Source: Betaproteobacteria bacterium (GTDB taxonomy: Bacteria; Pseudomonadota; Gammaproteobacteria; Burkholderiales; SG8-39). Taken from it: 60,247 bases of DNA. The stretch is taken from contig SHXR01000020.1 of NCBI GenBank assembly GCA_009693235.1, positions 1-60,247 of the forward strand, written 5' to 3'. Positions 20,585 to 29,759 of this stretch are shown in pieces. A program made the position numbers and the translations under genes. Numbering within the stretch: position 1 is the first letter of the stretch; each line of letters begins with the position of its first letter. Under the pieces are notes generated by a model. The model saw only the letters and a program-made list of their open reading frames with translations. It did not search any database and was not told where the DNA came from.

Positions 20585-20968
20585 ATGTCTTGGCTTGATG
20601 ACATCCAGTGGGACGATCAAGGACTGGTGCCGGTGGTGGCGCAAGACGCCCAATCGGGGCGCATCCTGATGGTCGCCTGGGCGGACCGCGCGGCGCTCAG
20701 TGAAACGGCTGTAAGTGGCGAGGCTGTGTATTGGTCCCGCTCGCGTGCGCAGCGCTGGAAGAAAGGCGAGGAATCAGGCCACGTGCAGCGCGTGCGTGAG
20801 ATCCGGCTTGACTGTGATAACGATGTGGTCGTGCTCGCGATTGAACAGGCTGGCGGTATTGCCTGTCATACGGGTCGCGCCAGTTGTTTCTATCGCAAGC
20901 TGGAAGCGGGCGAGTGGGTCACGGTCGACCCGGTTCTGAAAGACCCCAAGGAGATCTATCGCAAATGA
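20585..20968 (+). CDS. hisI: HisI, phosphoribosyl-AMP cyclohydrolase
   Basis: HisI hydrolyses the adenine ring of PR-AMP. The 127-residue stand-alone enzyme (not fused to HisE) has '[19 protein letters not shown]', the metal-binding '[14 protein letters not shown]' and the Zn ligands in '[17 protein letters not shown]'. Its stop overlaps the hisE start as ATGA. Confidence 0.96.
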   Translation: MSWLDDIQWDDQGLVPVVAQDAQSGRILMVAWADRAALSETAVSGEAVYWSRSRAQRWKKGEESGHVQRVREIRLDCDNDVVVLAIEQAGGIACHTGRASCFYRKLEAGEWVTVDPVLKDPKEIYRK

Positions 20969-21309
20969 GTGATTTCCTCGAACGACTTGCCGATATTGTC
21001 GAGAGTCGCCGGCATGCCGATCCCGATAAGTCGTACGTCGCACGCTTGTTTGCGCGTGGTGCAGATCAGATTCTCAAGAAGGTGGGCGAGGAGGCGACGG
21101 AGGTGGTCATGGCGGGCAAGGACGGTGACCAGGCAAAAATCGTCGCCGAGACCGCCGATCTATGGTTTCACTGCCTTGTCATGCTGGCCCACTATGGTCT
21201 GCGGCCCCAGGCAGTGCTCGATGAACTCAGCCGTCGTGAAGGCATTTCGGGCCTCGATGTCCAAGCCGCCCGCAACGCGGCAGAGCGCGCCGAAACGAAA
21301 GAACCGTAA
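20965..21309 (+). CDS. hisE: HisE, phosphoribosyl-ATP pyrophosphatase
   Basis: HisE removes pyrophosphate from PR-ATP, the second histidine pathway step. The 114-residue all-helical MazG-like protein has '[11 protein letters not shown]', the acidic helix '[17 protein letters not shown]' and '[14 protein letters not shown]', the usual metal-binding residues. Start ATG 20965 overlaps hisI. Confidence 0.95.
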   Translation: MSDFLERLADIVESRRHADPDKSYVARLFARGADQILKKVGEEATEVVMAGKDGDQAKIVAETADLWFHCLVMLAHYGLRPQAVLDELSRREGISGLDVQAARNAAERAETKEP

Positions 21310-21319
21310 GGAAAGAACC

Positions 21320-21679
21320 TTGAAGCACGACCCGCAATGCCTGTTCTGCAAGATCGTTCGCGGAGAGATTCCGTCAAAAAAGGTGTTTGAAGATGCCGAT
21401 ATCCTCGCGTTCCACGACATACATCCCGCGGCACCCGTCCATTTCCTTATCATTCCGAAGGAGCATGTGACTTCGCTTGCTGAGTGCGACCAAACGCATC
21501 AGGCGGTGCTTGGCAAAATCCTTGCGCATTCAGGACGTTTGGCGCATGAGCAGGGGGCGACGGACGGGTTTCGTGTGATCATCAATACGGGTCGGGTCGG
21601 TAGGCAGGAGGTGTATCATCTTCACGTGCATATCGTTGGTGGACCGGACCCGCTCGGGCCCATGTTGAGCAAGCGTTGA
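21320..21679 (+). CDS. HIT-family nucleotide-binding hydrolase (HinT-like)
   Basis: A 119-residue histidine-triad protein, probably a purine nucleoside phosphoramidase of the HinT type. It has the N-terminal 'CLFCKIVRGEIPS' and the catalytic triad 'HLHVHIVGG' near the C-terminus. The start is TTG at 21320 with an AAGGAAAG ribosome-binding site. HIT genes commonly follow hisE in betaproteobacteria. Confidence 0.93.
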   Translation: MKHDPQCLFCKIVRGEIPSKKVFEDADILAFHDIHPAAPVHFLIIPKEHVTSLAECDQTHQAVLGKILAHSGRLAHEQGATDGFRVIINTGRVGRQEVYHLHVHIVGGPDPLGPMLSKR

Positions 21680-21745
21680 CACCCGACTGGCGGGCAGCAA
21701 TGCATCGATTTCTCGTTTCGGCTTTGACGCTATAAGGAGGTTCTC

Positions 21746-21973
21746 ATGGGTTCGTTCAGCATTTGGCATTGGCTGATCGTACTGTTGATCATCGTGCTCA
21801 TTTTCGGTACGAAAAAGCTCCGCAATATGGGGTCTGACCTCGGTGGCGCGGTGCGTGGTTTTAAGGAAGGCGTTAAAGAGGGCGCTGACAAGACTGCCGA
21901 CGCGTCCGGGCAAGTCGCGCAGCAGGTTGGCCAGACGATTCAGGCCGACGTGAAGGAAGCGCCAAAAACCTAG
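21746..21973 (+). CDS. tatA: TatA, twin-arginine translocase pore subunit
   Basis: TatA forms the size-variable conduit for folded proteins with TatBC. The 75-residue protein has a short N-terminal transmembrane helix, the hinge '[19 protein letters not shown]' and an amphipathic helix. A strong AAGGAGG ribosome-binding site precedes the ATG. Confidence 0.96.
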   Translation: MGSFSIWHWLIVLLIIVLIFGTKKLRNMGSDLGGAVRGFKEGVKEGADKTADASGQVAQQVGQTIQADVKEAPKT

Positions 21974-21979
21974 CCATGC

Positions 21980-22471
21980 ATGTTTGATATCGGCTTTACC
22001 GAATTGATGGTGATTGCTGTTGTAGCGCTCGTCGTCATTGGTCCAGAGAAGCTGCCAAAGGTCGCGCGAACGGTTGGCGCTTACCTCGGTCGTCTGCAGC
22101 GCTATGTCAACGATGTAAAGGCCGATATCAACCGCGAAATCGAACTCGACGAATTGCGTAGATTCAAGCAGACGGTTGAGGACACGGCGAGAAACTTCGA
22201 GTCCTCGGTGCAATCGGAAGTGAGCGGCGCCGAATCGGCCATCAACAAGGTCACCGAGGGTGTTACCGAACCGCTTTCCAACCTCGACCCTCTCGCATCG
22301 AACAGTGCTCCTTCGCTCGCTGCTGAGCCAGGACCCTCGGCAACGGGTTTTGATAGCGAAGTCAATGTGCCGATCGGTACTTCCAGTACGACGACGGCGA
22401 GTGCCACTGCAGTGCTGCCAACGGGCGAGAGCGCGAGCGAGACAACGCCGGCTGCAACGCGCGCGGCGTAG
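21980..22471 (+). CDS. tatB: TatB, twin-arginine translocase receptor subunit
   Basis: TatB forms the substrate receptor with TatC. The 163-residue protein begins [26 protein letters not shown], with the TatB 'GPEKLP' hinge, then an amphipathic helix and a long Ser/Thr/Ala-rich tail. It lies 6 nt after tatA. Confidence 0.96.
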   Translation: MFDIGFTELMVIAVVALVVIGPEKLPKVARTVGAYLGRLQRYVNDVKADINREIELDELRRFKQTVEDTARNFESSVQSEVSGAESAINKVTEGVTEPLSNLDPLASNSAPSLAAEPGPSATGFDSEVNVPIGTSSTTTASATAVLPTGESASETTPAATRAA

Positions 22472-22496
22472 TCAGACCGTCTAATCGCTTTCCATC

Positions 22497-23249
22497 ATGA
22501 GCACTCAAGAAACCTTCATTTCGCATCTCGTTGAGTTGCGGCAACGGCTGATCCGGGCGTTTACGGTCGTCATCGTGTTATTTTTTGGCTTGTTCTTCTG
22601 GGCGAGCGACATCTATGATCTGCTGGCCTATCCGATGATCAAGGTGCTGCCGGAAGGCACCAAGATGATCGCGACCGGCGTGATCACGCCTTTTCTCGTT
22701 CCGGTGAAGGTGACGATGTTGGTGGCTTTCGTTATCGCGCTGCCCTATGTGCTCTACCAAGTTTGGGCATTTGTCGCCCCCGGGCTCTACCAGCATGAAA
22801 AGAAGTTGGTGTTCCCGCTCGTCATTGGCAGCACGACCCTCTTTCTCATTGGCATGGCCTTTTGCTACTTCGTGGTCTTTGGCGCGGTGTTCAATTTCGT
22901 CTATAGCTGGGCGCCCAAGTCGATTACCGTCGCCCCGGACATTGAACAATACCTGTCGTTTGCGATCACGATGTTCATGGTATTTGGCATCACGTTTGAG
23001 GTGCCGATGGTGGTGATCATTTTGGTCTACATGGGGATCTGTACCGTCCAGCAGTTGCGGCAGATCCGCCCGTATTTCATTGTAGGCGCGTTCATCGTCG
23101 CGGCGGTCGTTACACCACCCGATGTCCTCTCGCAGATTCTTCTTGCCGTGCCCCTTTGCATCCTCTACGAGCTTGGCATCATCGTCGCGAACATTCTGGT
23201 CAAACCGGGTGGCCGCGCGCCACTCGCCGCTGATCAGAGCGAACCCTGA
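22497..23249 (+). CDS. tatC: TatC, twin-arginine translocase core subunit
   Basis: TatC is the six-helix membrane subunit that recognises the twin-arginine motif. The 250-residue protein has 'FISHLVELRQRLI' at the N-terminus, 'FLVPVKVTM', 'ALPYVLYQVWAFVAPGLY' and 'FVVAAVVTPPDV'-like 'FIVAAVVTPPDVLSQ' in the last third, all TatC signatures. Rieske protein and the DctP receptor in this window carry likely Tat signals. Confidence 0.97.
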   Translation: MSTQETFISHLVELRQRLIRAFTVVIVLFFGLFFWASDIYDLLAYPMIKVLPEGTKMIATGVITPFLVPVKVTMLVAFVIALPYVLYQVWAFVAPGLYQHEKKLVFPLVIGSTTLFLIGMAFCYFVVFGAVFNFVYSWAPKSITVAPDIEQYLSFAITMFMVFGITFEVPMVVIILVYMGICTVQQLRQIRPYFIVGAFIVAAVVTPPDVLSQILLAVPLCILYELGIIVANILVKPGGRAPLAADQSEP

Positions 23250-23294
23250 TTGACCATTGCATGGGGCCGGTCTGCGCAGGCTTCCGTGAGGTAT

Positions 23295-24430
23295 TCAGCG
23301 CCGTGGCGGCATCGCCGGTCGCGTGCCAATCACCACTGACACCTCGATTTCCTTCCGATCGCGCCACAGTTTGAGCGGCACCCTTTTCTCCGGTACCAGG
23401 GAGGCAATGACGCCGAGCATGGCCTGCCGATCAACGATTGGTTTGCCGTCGACGGCCAGCAACACGTCGCCGGCCCGTACGCCGCCGCGCTCGGCCGGGC
23501 CGCCGCGCACGACATTCGCGATGAGCGCGCCCTGGGTGACCGGCAACTTGAACGAGTCGGCCAACTCATTGGTACCCTCCTGTGCCTCGATGCCGATCCA
23601 GCCGCGTGTCACGCTGCCGGTGGCGATAAGCTGGTCGATCACATTGCGCGCGGTGGATACCGGGATGGCAAAGCCAATCCCCATCGATCCGCCGGACCAC
23701 GAATAGATCGCGGTATTGATGTCGATTAGCAGACCGCTGTGTCGATCAGTGCCCCGCCTGAATTGCCCGGGTTGATTGCTGCATCGGTCTGAATGAAATT
23801 CTCATACGTATTGATGTCGAGATTGGACCGTCCGAGCGCGCTCACGATTCCCATCGTCACCGTCTGCCCGACCCCAAACGGATTCCCGATCGCCAAGACA
23901 ACGTCGCCCACCTTCAAGGCCTCCGACTGTCCAAACGTAATGGCCGGGAGATTGGCGCCATCAACGCGAAGTACGGCGAGATCGGTATCGGGGTCCGTGC
24001 CAACGATCTTGGCGCGCCGTTTCTTGCCGTTTACGAGCGCCACCTCGATTTCTTCGGCAGCTTCCACAACGTGATTATTCGTAATGATGAAACCGCGGTC
24101 GGACACGATGACGCCGGAACCAAGGCTTGCCGTGCGACGCGGCTCGCGTTCGAATAGTTCACCAAAGAAGCGACGAAACAGCGGATCTTCGGCGAATGGA
24201 TGGCGCGCCGAGCGGCCCGCTTTGGTTGTATAGATATTGACCACCGCCGGGGCGGCCCGGTTGACCCCTTCGCTGTATGAATTCGCGCGCGGACTGGTCA
24301 ATTCCCTGCCGGGCGCCCCAGACGCTTCAGTGGTCGGTTTGAGCCATTCCGGCTTCAGTGTTTGCACGATCAGCAAAGCTGCGAGCAGAATCGTGACTGA
24401 TTGCGAGAAGATTAACCAGAGTCGACACAT
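23295..24430 (-). pseudogene. DegS/AlgW-type periplasmic serine protease, frameshifted
   Basis: A trypsin-like protease with one PDZ domain, of the kind that starts the RseA cleavage cascade in the sigmaE envelope stress response. From ATG 24430 (MCRLWLIFSQSV) it has one membrane anchor, catalytic His in 'ITNNHVVEA', Asp in 'DTDLAVLRV' and the nucleophile in 'NPGNSGGAL'. The frame then stops at 23726. A different frame takes up with 'LLIDINTAIYS', 'GGSMGIGFAIPVSTA' and the PDZ domain, ending at 23295. Adding one base near 23737-23741 restores a normal 378-residue protein. As written, the product would lack the PDZ domain. Confidence 0.88.
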
Positions 24431-24446
24431 AGGAAATGGGTCATCG

Positions 24447-25211
24447 ATGAAATTCGCAGGCACGGTCGATCGCGATGCATTGGCGAAATATCTCGACGAA
24501 TATCTATCGGTCACGATGTTCAAGGATTATTGCCCAAACGGTTTGCAGGTGGAAGGTCGGGCGCGGATCGGACGCCTCGTTACCGGCGTTACCGCCAGCG
24601 CCGCGCTGCTCGATGCGGCGATCGCGTGGCAAGCGGATGCGGTGCTGGTCCATCACGGTTACTTCTGGCGGGGTGAAGACGCCAGGCTCCTTGGAGTGAA
24701 ACGCCATCGCATTGCGCGGCTCATTCACGCCGATATGAATCTCTTCGCGTTTCACTTACCGCTCGATGTGCATCCCGAGGTCGGCAATAACGCCTTGCTG
24801 GGCCGGCGACTTGGCTGGACGATTGACACGCGTTGCGGCGATCAGAATCTCATCGCGATCAGCACGCTTGCGGTCCCCATCTCGTTCGCAGAATTGGGCC
24901 GGCGGGTGGAAGCACGACTCGCCCGCCCCCCCCTTTTGATCGGCGATGCGGATCGACAGGTCGCGCGCGTGGCCTGGTGCACCGGTGGTGCGCAGGGGCT
25001 CTTTGCCGATGCCATTGCCGCCGGTGTCGATGCCTACTTGACGGGTGAGGTGTCGGAGCAGCATTTCCATCTTGCGACCGAAAGTGGCGTTGGCTTTATC
25101 GCGGCCGGGCATCATGCGACCGAGCGATTCGGTATCGAGGCCCTGGGCGAGCGGCTCGCTCGCGAATTCGGGCTAGACCATCGATTTATTGATATTCCCA
25201 ATCCGGTCTAG
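24447..25211 (+). CDS. NIF3/DUF34 family metal-binding protein
   Basis: The NIF3 (DUF34) family consists of dinuclear-metal proteins; a GTP cyclohydrolase I type 2 role has been proposed but the function is unsettled. The 254-residue protein has the metal ligands in 'VLVHHGYFW', 'HADMNLFAFHLPLDVHPE' and 'AAGHHATERFG'. The ATG at 24447 is 16 bp from the divergent protease start, so both promoters must lie in each other's coding region or the two share very short control DNA. Confidence 0.9.
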   Translation: MKFAGTVDRDALAKYLDEYLSVTMFKDYCPNGLQVEGRARIGRLVTGVTASAALLDAAIAWQADAVLVHHGYFWRGEDARLLGVKRHRIARLIHADMNLFAFHLPLDVHPEVGNNALLGRRLGWTIDTRCGDQNLIAISTLAVPISFAELGRRVEARLARPPLLIGDADRQVARVAWCTGGAQGLFADAIAAGVDAYLTGEVSEQHFHLATESGVGFIAAGHHATERFGIEALGERLAREFGLDHRFIDIPNPV

Positions 25212-25285
25212 TCGAACCGGCCGTTATTTGAGGTGCGTCTCGCGTGCGGTTTCTCTCTATATTTCAATCAGTTACGAACAAAAAT

Positions 25286-25315
25286 TTGGAATTGCGCGCA
25301 GCCTTCGGCTATAAT
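25286..25315 (+). promoter_or_regulatory. Sigma70 promoter of the petABC operon
   Basis: TTGGAA (25286-25291) and a perfect TATAAT (25310-25315) are separated by 18 nt, about 105 nt before the petA ATG. It is the best promoter match I noticed in the window and gives a roughly 100-nt leader. It lies in the 208-bp gap after the NIF3 gene. Confidence 0.75.
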
Positions 25316-25419
25316 CGTCGGGCTTTGCTGAGACCGACGCAAGAGATGGCCTGCCGTCCCGCGCTGGCCCAGCGGCATTTTCCATCTCTGACCCGCCCCT
25401 TGAGGAGCTTCAACAGCCC

Positions 25420-25986
25420 ATGAGCGACCCATCGAACGTCGATAAGACGCGGCGCAATCTCGTCGTCGGCACTGCGGCGGCGAGCGGCCTGGCCGGTCTA
25501 ACTGCAGCCTGGCCCTTTGTAGAAAGCATGAATCCGTCCGAGCGTGCGAAAGCACTCGGCGCGCCGGTCGAAGCTGACATTTCCAATTTGAAACCGGGTC
25601 AGCTGCTGACCGTTGAGTGGCAGGGCAAGCCGGTGTGGATCCTGAAGCGCACGCCGGCGATGAACGATTCCATCACGAAGGCCGACGCTGCGGTCGTCGA
25701 TCCGGACGTGAAAACGAGCAAGCAGCCGGCGGATCTCAAAGGGAAGAAGCTGCGTGCCCAGAAGGACGACATCTTCGTCGCGGTGGGTATCTGCTCGCAT
25801 CTCGGTTGTTCGCCCAAGTTTCAGCCGGACCAGGACATGTTCTATTGCCCGTGCCACGGATCGAAATTCGATCTGGCAGGCCGCGTGTACAGGAGTGTGC
25901 CGGCGCCGACCAACCTCGAAGTGCCTCCCCATGTCTACCTCTCCGACACACTAATCCTGATCGGTGCGGATAAGAAAGAGGCATAG
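25420..25986 (+). CDS. petA: Rieske iron-sulfur subunit of cytochrome bc1
   Basis: Carries electrons from ubiquinol to cytochrome c1 in complex III. The 188-residue protein has a twin-arginine-like N-terminus (TRRNLVVG), one membrane anchor, and the two [2Fe-2S] cluster motifs 'CSHLGC' and 'CPCHGS'. It opens petABC and is 7 nt before petB. Rieske proteins are Tat substrates and tatABC lies about 2 kb upstream. Confidence 0.97.
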   Translation: MSDPSNVDKTRRNLVVGTAAASGLAGLTAAWPFVESMNPSERAKALGAPVEADISNLKPGQLLTVEWQGKPVWILKRTPAMNDSITKADAAVVDPDVKTSKQPADLKGKKLRAQKDDIFVAVGICSHLGCSPKFQPDQDMFYCPCHGSKFDLAGRVYRSVPAPTNLEVPPHVYLSDTLILIGADKKEA

Positions 25987-25992
25987 CGCGCC

Positions 25993-27285
25993 ATGGCAGC
26001 TGATAAGCAGGTCACGACTACTGGGCTCCTCGGTTGGATCGACGAGCGTTTCCCACTCACGTCCAACTGGAGGGCGCATCTGTCGGAGTACTACGCGCCG
26101 AAGAATTTCAACTTTTGGTACTTCTTCGGATCGCTCGCGCTCCTTCTGTTGGTGAATCAGATCGTCACCGGCATCTTTCTCACGATGCACTACAAGCCCG
26201 ATGCGCTGCTTGCGTTCGCATCGGTCGAGTACATCATGCGCGAAGTCCCTTACGGCTGGTTGATTCGCTACCTCCACTCAACCGGTGCGTCCGCCTTTTT
26301 CATCGTTGTCTATCTTCATATGTTTCGCGGGCTCATCTATGGCTCCTACAAGAAACCGCGCGAACTCATCTGGATTTTCGGCGTGCTGATTTTCCTTACG
26401 CTGATGGGCGAGGCGTTTTTCGGTTATCTCCTTCCCTGGGGGCAGATGTCCTACTGGGGGGCGCAGGTAATCGTCAATCTGTTCGGATCGGTGCCCTTTA
26501 TCGGCGACGATTTATCGCTCTGGATCCGTGGTGACTATGTGGTATCGGATGCGACGCTGAACCGGTTTTTCGCGTTTCACGTCATCGCCTTGCCCCTGGC
26601 AATCATCGGGCTCGTCGCCGCGCATATTCTCGCGCTGCACGAAGTGGGTTCGAACAATCCGGACGGCGTTGAGATCAAGGACAACAAGGATCCGAAGACT
26701 GGCGTCCCGCGCGACGGCATCCCGTTCCATCCGTATTACACGGTGAAGGACATGTTCGGATCGATGGTGTTTCTGTTCGTGTTCTCGGTGATCATCTTCT
26801 TTGCCCCCGAGATGGGCGGTTACTTCCTTGAGCACAACAACTTTCTGCCGGCTAATCCGCTCGTCACGCCTGAGCACATCGCGCCAGTCTGGTATTTCAC
26901 GCCGTACTACTCGATTCTGCGTGCCATCCCGCCGATGTGGGAATCGCAGTTCCCGGGTGTGGCGGCGATGGGATTGGCCGTCATGGTGTTTTTTCTGCTG
27001 CCGTGGTTGGATCGGTGCCCGGTTAAATCGATTCGTTACCGTGGTGCGAGTTTCAAGAACTGGATTGCTGTGTTCGTGATCAGCACTTTGGTGCTGGGAT
27101 ACTTGGGCACCGTCCCGATCGATGTTTGGGGCAAGTTTGGGGCCGGCGTACCGCTCGTTAGCAACACCGAGGTGGCAACGTGGGTGGCGCGGATCTTCAC
27201 GATTCTCTATTTCGCTTTTTTTGCGCTGATGCCCTGGTACACCAAGAACGAGAAAACGCTGCCGGTTCCGGCACGGGTGACATGA
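25993..27285 (+). CDS. petB: Cytochrome b subunit of cytochrome bc1
   Basis: Membrane core of complex III with the Qo and Qi sites and two b hemes. The 430-residue protein has heme-ligand helices 'YLHSTGASAFF...YLHMFRG' and 'FFAFHVIALPL...AHILALHEVGS', and a Qo-site 'PEWY'-equivalent region 'TPEHIAPVWYF'. The C-terminus has three or four further hydrophobic segments. Its stop is 1 nt from the petC ATG. Confidence 0.97.
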   Translation: MAADKQVTTTGLLGWIDERFPLTSNWRAHLSEYYAPKNFNFWYFFGSLALLLLVNQIVTGIFLTMHYKPDALLAFASVEYIMREVPYGWLIRYLHSTGASAFFIVVYLHMFRGLIYGSYKKPRELIWIFGVLIFLTLMGEAFFGYLLPWGQMSYWGAQVIVNLFGSVPFIGDDLSLWIRGDYVVSDATLNRFFAFHVIALPLAIIGLVAAHILALHEVGSNNPDGVEIKDNKDPKTGVPRDGIPFHPYYTVKDMFGSMVFLFVFSVIIFFAPEMGGYFLEHNNFLPANPLVTPEHIAPVWYFTPYYSILRAIPPMWESQFPGVAAMGLAVMVFFLLPWLDRCPVKSIRYRGASFKNWIAVFVISTLVLGYLGTVPIDVWGKFGAGVPLVSNTEVATWVARIFTILYFAFFALMPWYTKNEKTLPVPARVT

Positions 27286-27286
27286 C

Positions 27287-28027
27287 ATGACAATCATCAA
27301 GAAACTACTGGTCCTGCTGTGCTTCGCTCCGGCCCTGGCGCTTGCCGCCGGAGGAAGTTGGCCGCTTGAATCGGCGCCACTCAAACCGACCGACGTTACC
27401 AGCCTGCAGTCGGGTGCGAGTGCCTTCGTTAATTACTGTTTGAATTGCCACGGCGTAGCCCATGTTCGCTACACCGCCCTCAAAGGGATCGGACTCACCG
27501 ATATGCAGATTCGCGACAACTTGTTGTTCACCCAACCAAAGGTGACCAACATGATGACCGTGGCGATGCGCCCCGAGGATGCCAAGCAATGGTTCGGCGT
27601 ACCGCCGCCCGATCTTTCCGTGATTACCCGTGTGCGCGGCGCAGATTGGCTGTACGGCTATCTGCGGGCTTTCTATCGTGATTCCAATACGATGACGGGA
27701 TGGAACAACGCTGTGTTTCCAAATGTGGCGATGCCACATGCCCTTTGGGAATTGCAAGGCGAACGCGCCGCGATATTCGCTATGGAGAAAGACGGTCATG
27801 GCGGCGAGCACAGGGTGCTGAAGACGTTGGAACCTGCCAAGGGCGGTGCGTTGACGCCGCTTCAGTACGACCAGTTGGCCGGCGACCTGGTTAATTTCCT
27901 GGTCTGGGCCAGCGAGCCCGGTGCGGTCGAGCGCAAGCGCGTCGGTTACTACGTGCTGATGGTGCTTGGTGCGCTGGTGCTCTTGACCTATCTCCTGAAG
28001 GCAGCGTTCTGGAAGGACGTGCATTGA
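27287..28027 (+). CDS. petC: Cytochrome c1 subunit of cytochrome bc1
   Basis: Passes electrons from the Rieske centre to soluble cytochrome c. The 246-residue protein has a signal peptide ending 'LALAAGG', the heme c motif 'CLNCHG', a Met region 'NVAMPHALWELQG' and a C-terminal membrane anchor 'VLMVLGALVLLTYLL'. It ends petABC; sspA follows after a 153-bp gap with a hairpin. Confidence 0.96.
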   Translation: MTIIKKLLVLLCFAPALALAAGGSWPLESAPLKPTDVTSLQSGASAFVNYCLNCHGVAHVRYTALKGIGLTDMQIRDNLLFTQPKVTNMMTVAMRPEDAKQWFGVPPPDLSVITRVRGADWLYGYLRAFYRDSNTMTGWNNAVFPNVAMPHALWELQGERAAIFAMEKDGHGGEHRVLKTLEPAKGGALTPLQYDQLAGDLVNFLVWASEPGAVERKRVGYYVLMVLGALVLLTYLLKAAFWKDVH

Positions 28028-28084
28028 TTTGAAGGCGGCGGCTGCGCTGTGGTCGTCAACCGTGGACGACAGCGCTGGTTGGCA

Positions 28085-28111
28085 TTGGATGCCTCGTAAC
28101 ACCGCATCCAA
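28085..28111. repeat. Inverted repeat between petC and sspA
   Basis: TTGGATGC (28085-28092) and GCATCCAA (28104-28111) form a perfect 8-bp stem with an 11-nt loop in the 153-bp petC-sspA gap. No T-run follows, so it is not a classical terminator. It may be an mRNA processing or stability hairpin separating the pet and ssp parts of the transcript. Confidence 0.55.
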
Positions 28112-28180
28112 CGCTGTGACCCTGCCTATTGCGGTTTCGTTTCTTGATGTTTGCTCGCCTCGCGGCAAGGATTGCTAGCC

Positions 28181-28780
28181 ATGATGAATCTCTATTCCGG
28201 GACGACGTGCCCGTTCAGTCAGCGTTGCCGTATCGTGCTCTATGAAAAGGGCATGGATTTCCAGATCATCGATGTGGACATGTACAACAAGCCGGAAGAC
28301 ATCGCGGTGATGAATCCGTATAACCGGCTGCCGGTATTGGTCGAACGCGATCTGATCTTGTATGAAGCGAATATCATCAACGAATACATCGATGAGCGAT
28401 TTCCGCATCCCCAGCTGATGCCGGCCGATCCGGTGATGCGCGCCCGTGCGCGGTTGTTCCTGTTCAATTTCGAGGTCGAGCTCTTCTCGCAAATCGACGC
28501 GATCGAGAATGGCAACCCCAAGCAGCAGGAGCGGGCCCGCCAGCATGTGACCGATCGGCTCAGCGGACTTTCGCCGCTCTTTACCAAGCAGAAGTACATC
28601 TTGGGCAATGAATTCTCGATGCTGGATGTGGCGATGTCGCCGCTTCTATGGCGGCTCGATCACTACGGCATCCAGGTGGGCAAACAGGCCGCGCTTTTGA
28701 TGAAATACGCCGAACGCATTTTCAGTCGCCCGGCCTTTATCGACGCCCTGACGCCTTCCGAAAAGGTCATGCGCAGATAG
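28181..28780 (+). CDS. sspA: SspA, stringent starvation protein A (GST-fold)
   Basis: SspA is an RNA-polymerase-associated protein with a glutathione S-transferase fold. The 199-residue product has the thioredoxin-like half 'MMNLYSGTTCPFSQRCRIVL' and 'NPYNRLPVLVERDLILYEAN', then the helical domain. ATG codons at 28181 and 28184 are both usable; a further 5' frame lacks conservation. petABC-sspAB is the standard betaproteobacterial arrangement. Confidence 0.94.
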   Translation: MMNLYSGTTCPFSQRCRIVLYEKGMDFQIIDVDMYNKPEDIAVMNPYNRLPVLVERDLILYEANIINEYIDERFPHPQLMPADPVMRARARLFLFNFEVELFSQIDAIENGNPKQQERARQHVTDRLSGLSPLFTKQKYILGNEFSMLDVAMSPLLWRLDHYGIQVGKQAALLMKYAERIFSRPAFIDALTPSEKVMRR

Positions 28781-28795
28781 CGTTGCGCGGTGCCC

Positions 28796-29281
28796 ATGGC
28801 CAATGAACTGAATTCCACCAAACCGTACCTGCTGCGCGCCCTCTATGAGTGGTGTGTCGACAACGGCTTTACGCCATACCTGCAGGTAGTGGTCGATAAG
28901 AATACGGTGGTGCCGAAGGAATACATCAAGAATGGCGAGATCGTCCTCAACATTGGCCCGCTCGCGTCCAACAAGTTGCGGATCGGCAACGAGCAGATTG
29001 AATTTCAAGCACGCTTCGGCGGCGTCGCGCGTGATCTGTTCGTGCCGATCACCGCGGTTGCGGCGATCTACGCCAAGGAAAACGGGCAGGGGATGTCATT
29101 TGAACCAGGTCCGACTGACGAGTCTGCTGGTGCCGTTCGCGGTCCGACTATCGTTGCCGGATCGGATGGCGCGGCTGACGCAAAAGCGAGCAAGCGCTCG
29201 GAGCAGGACGCTGAGCGTCCCGATCCTCCGCCCGCAAAACCTTCGCCTAGCGGCCGTTCGGCATTGCGCCGGGTCAAGTAG
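28796..29281 (+). CDS. sspB: SspB, ClpXP protease specificity factor
   Basis: SspB tethers ssrA-tagged proteins to ClpXP. The 161-residue product has the dimer/tag-binding domain 'STKPYLLRALYEWCVDNG' and 'GEIVLNIGPLASNKL', a disordered Pro/Ala linker, and the C-terminal ClpX-binding tail 'ALRRVK'. ATG 28796 is preferred over GTG 28790. The frame stays open for 34 more codons after the TAG stop, but the ClpX-binding tail shows that the stop is the true end. Confidence 0.93.
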   Translation: MANELNSTKPYLLRALYEWCVDNGFTPYLQVVVDKNTVVPKEYIKNGEIVLNIGPLASNKLRIGNEQIEFQARFGGVARDLFVPITAVAAIYAKENGQGMSFEPGPTDESAGAVRGPTIVAGSDGAADAKASKRSEQDAERPDPPPAKPSPSGRSALRRVK

Positions 29282-29392
29282 GCCATTGCGGCCGCGCGCT
29301 TGAAACCGGGTGCGAAGAACACTCCCGGTGCGGGGCCGGTCGCAGGCGATGCAATCGCACCGCATACCGGTCGCGCACCGCGCTAAGAAATC

Positions 29393-29478
29393 ACTGAATA
29401 AGGGGCTCGCCCCTCGTGACTCCCCTAATATTTAAGCACGCTGATTACGCGGAATAGTTTAATCAGCGTTTCCCTAAG
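29393..29478 (-). repeat. Dispersed hairpin repeat, full copy (E1)
   Basis: About 85 bp, read on the minus strand from 29478 (TTAGGGAAACGCTGATTA...). It contains the 10-bp inverted repeat ACGCTGATTA/TAATCAGCGT around a 12-nt loop, then AGGGGAGTCACGAGGGG and a GGGGCGAGCCCC palindrome. It matches the copy at 57797-57880 over its whole length at roughly 80% by eye. It lies in the 549-bp gap after sspB; 29282-29392 has no recognisable feature. Confidence 0.85.
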
Positions 29479-29730
29479 GGGTCGGATTTACTACGATCGA
29501 GGGCTTTTCCCGCCTGCGCAGTCTGTTTAAGGATCGCAAATTCTCTGGTGTTGACACAGAAAATTAATCTTGTGGCACCGAGATGCAATGACTATTTCGC
29601 TAGTATCGAAGTCGCGGTTGCCAACACGCATGCCGCCATTGCACCGATCCCTTTGCGCCGGTGCCACGGCCGGACGCTGCGCTATCGATTACTCCGTCGG
29701 CGGTCGGTCTTCCAACCGACTGCTCCCTCA

Positions 29731-29759
29731 CCGAAGCCGAGACCGGCTTCGGTTTTTTT
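29731..29759 (+). terminator. Strong intrinsic terminator
   Basis: A perfect 9-bp GC-rich stem CCGAAGCCG/CGGCTTCGG with a 4-nt loop is followed by seven T residues. It is directed to the plus strand but lies 450 nt after sspB, with no gene between. A second hairpin (GTCGGT 29703-29708 with ACCGAC 29715-29720) lies just before it. It either ends the pet-ssp transcript or a small RNA from 29480-29760. Confidence 0.85.

Noticed and set aside
29279-29386. Open frame of 34 codons after the sspB TAG stop, resembling a second case of amber readthrough.
   Set aside because: SspB ends just before the stop with the conserved ClpX-binding tail (ALRRVK), and the following GC-rich codons have no family resemblance; openness is expected by chance.
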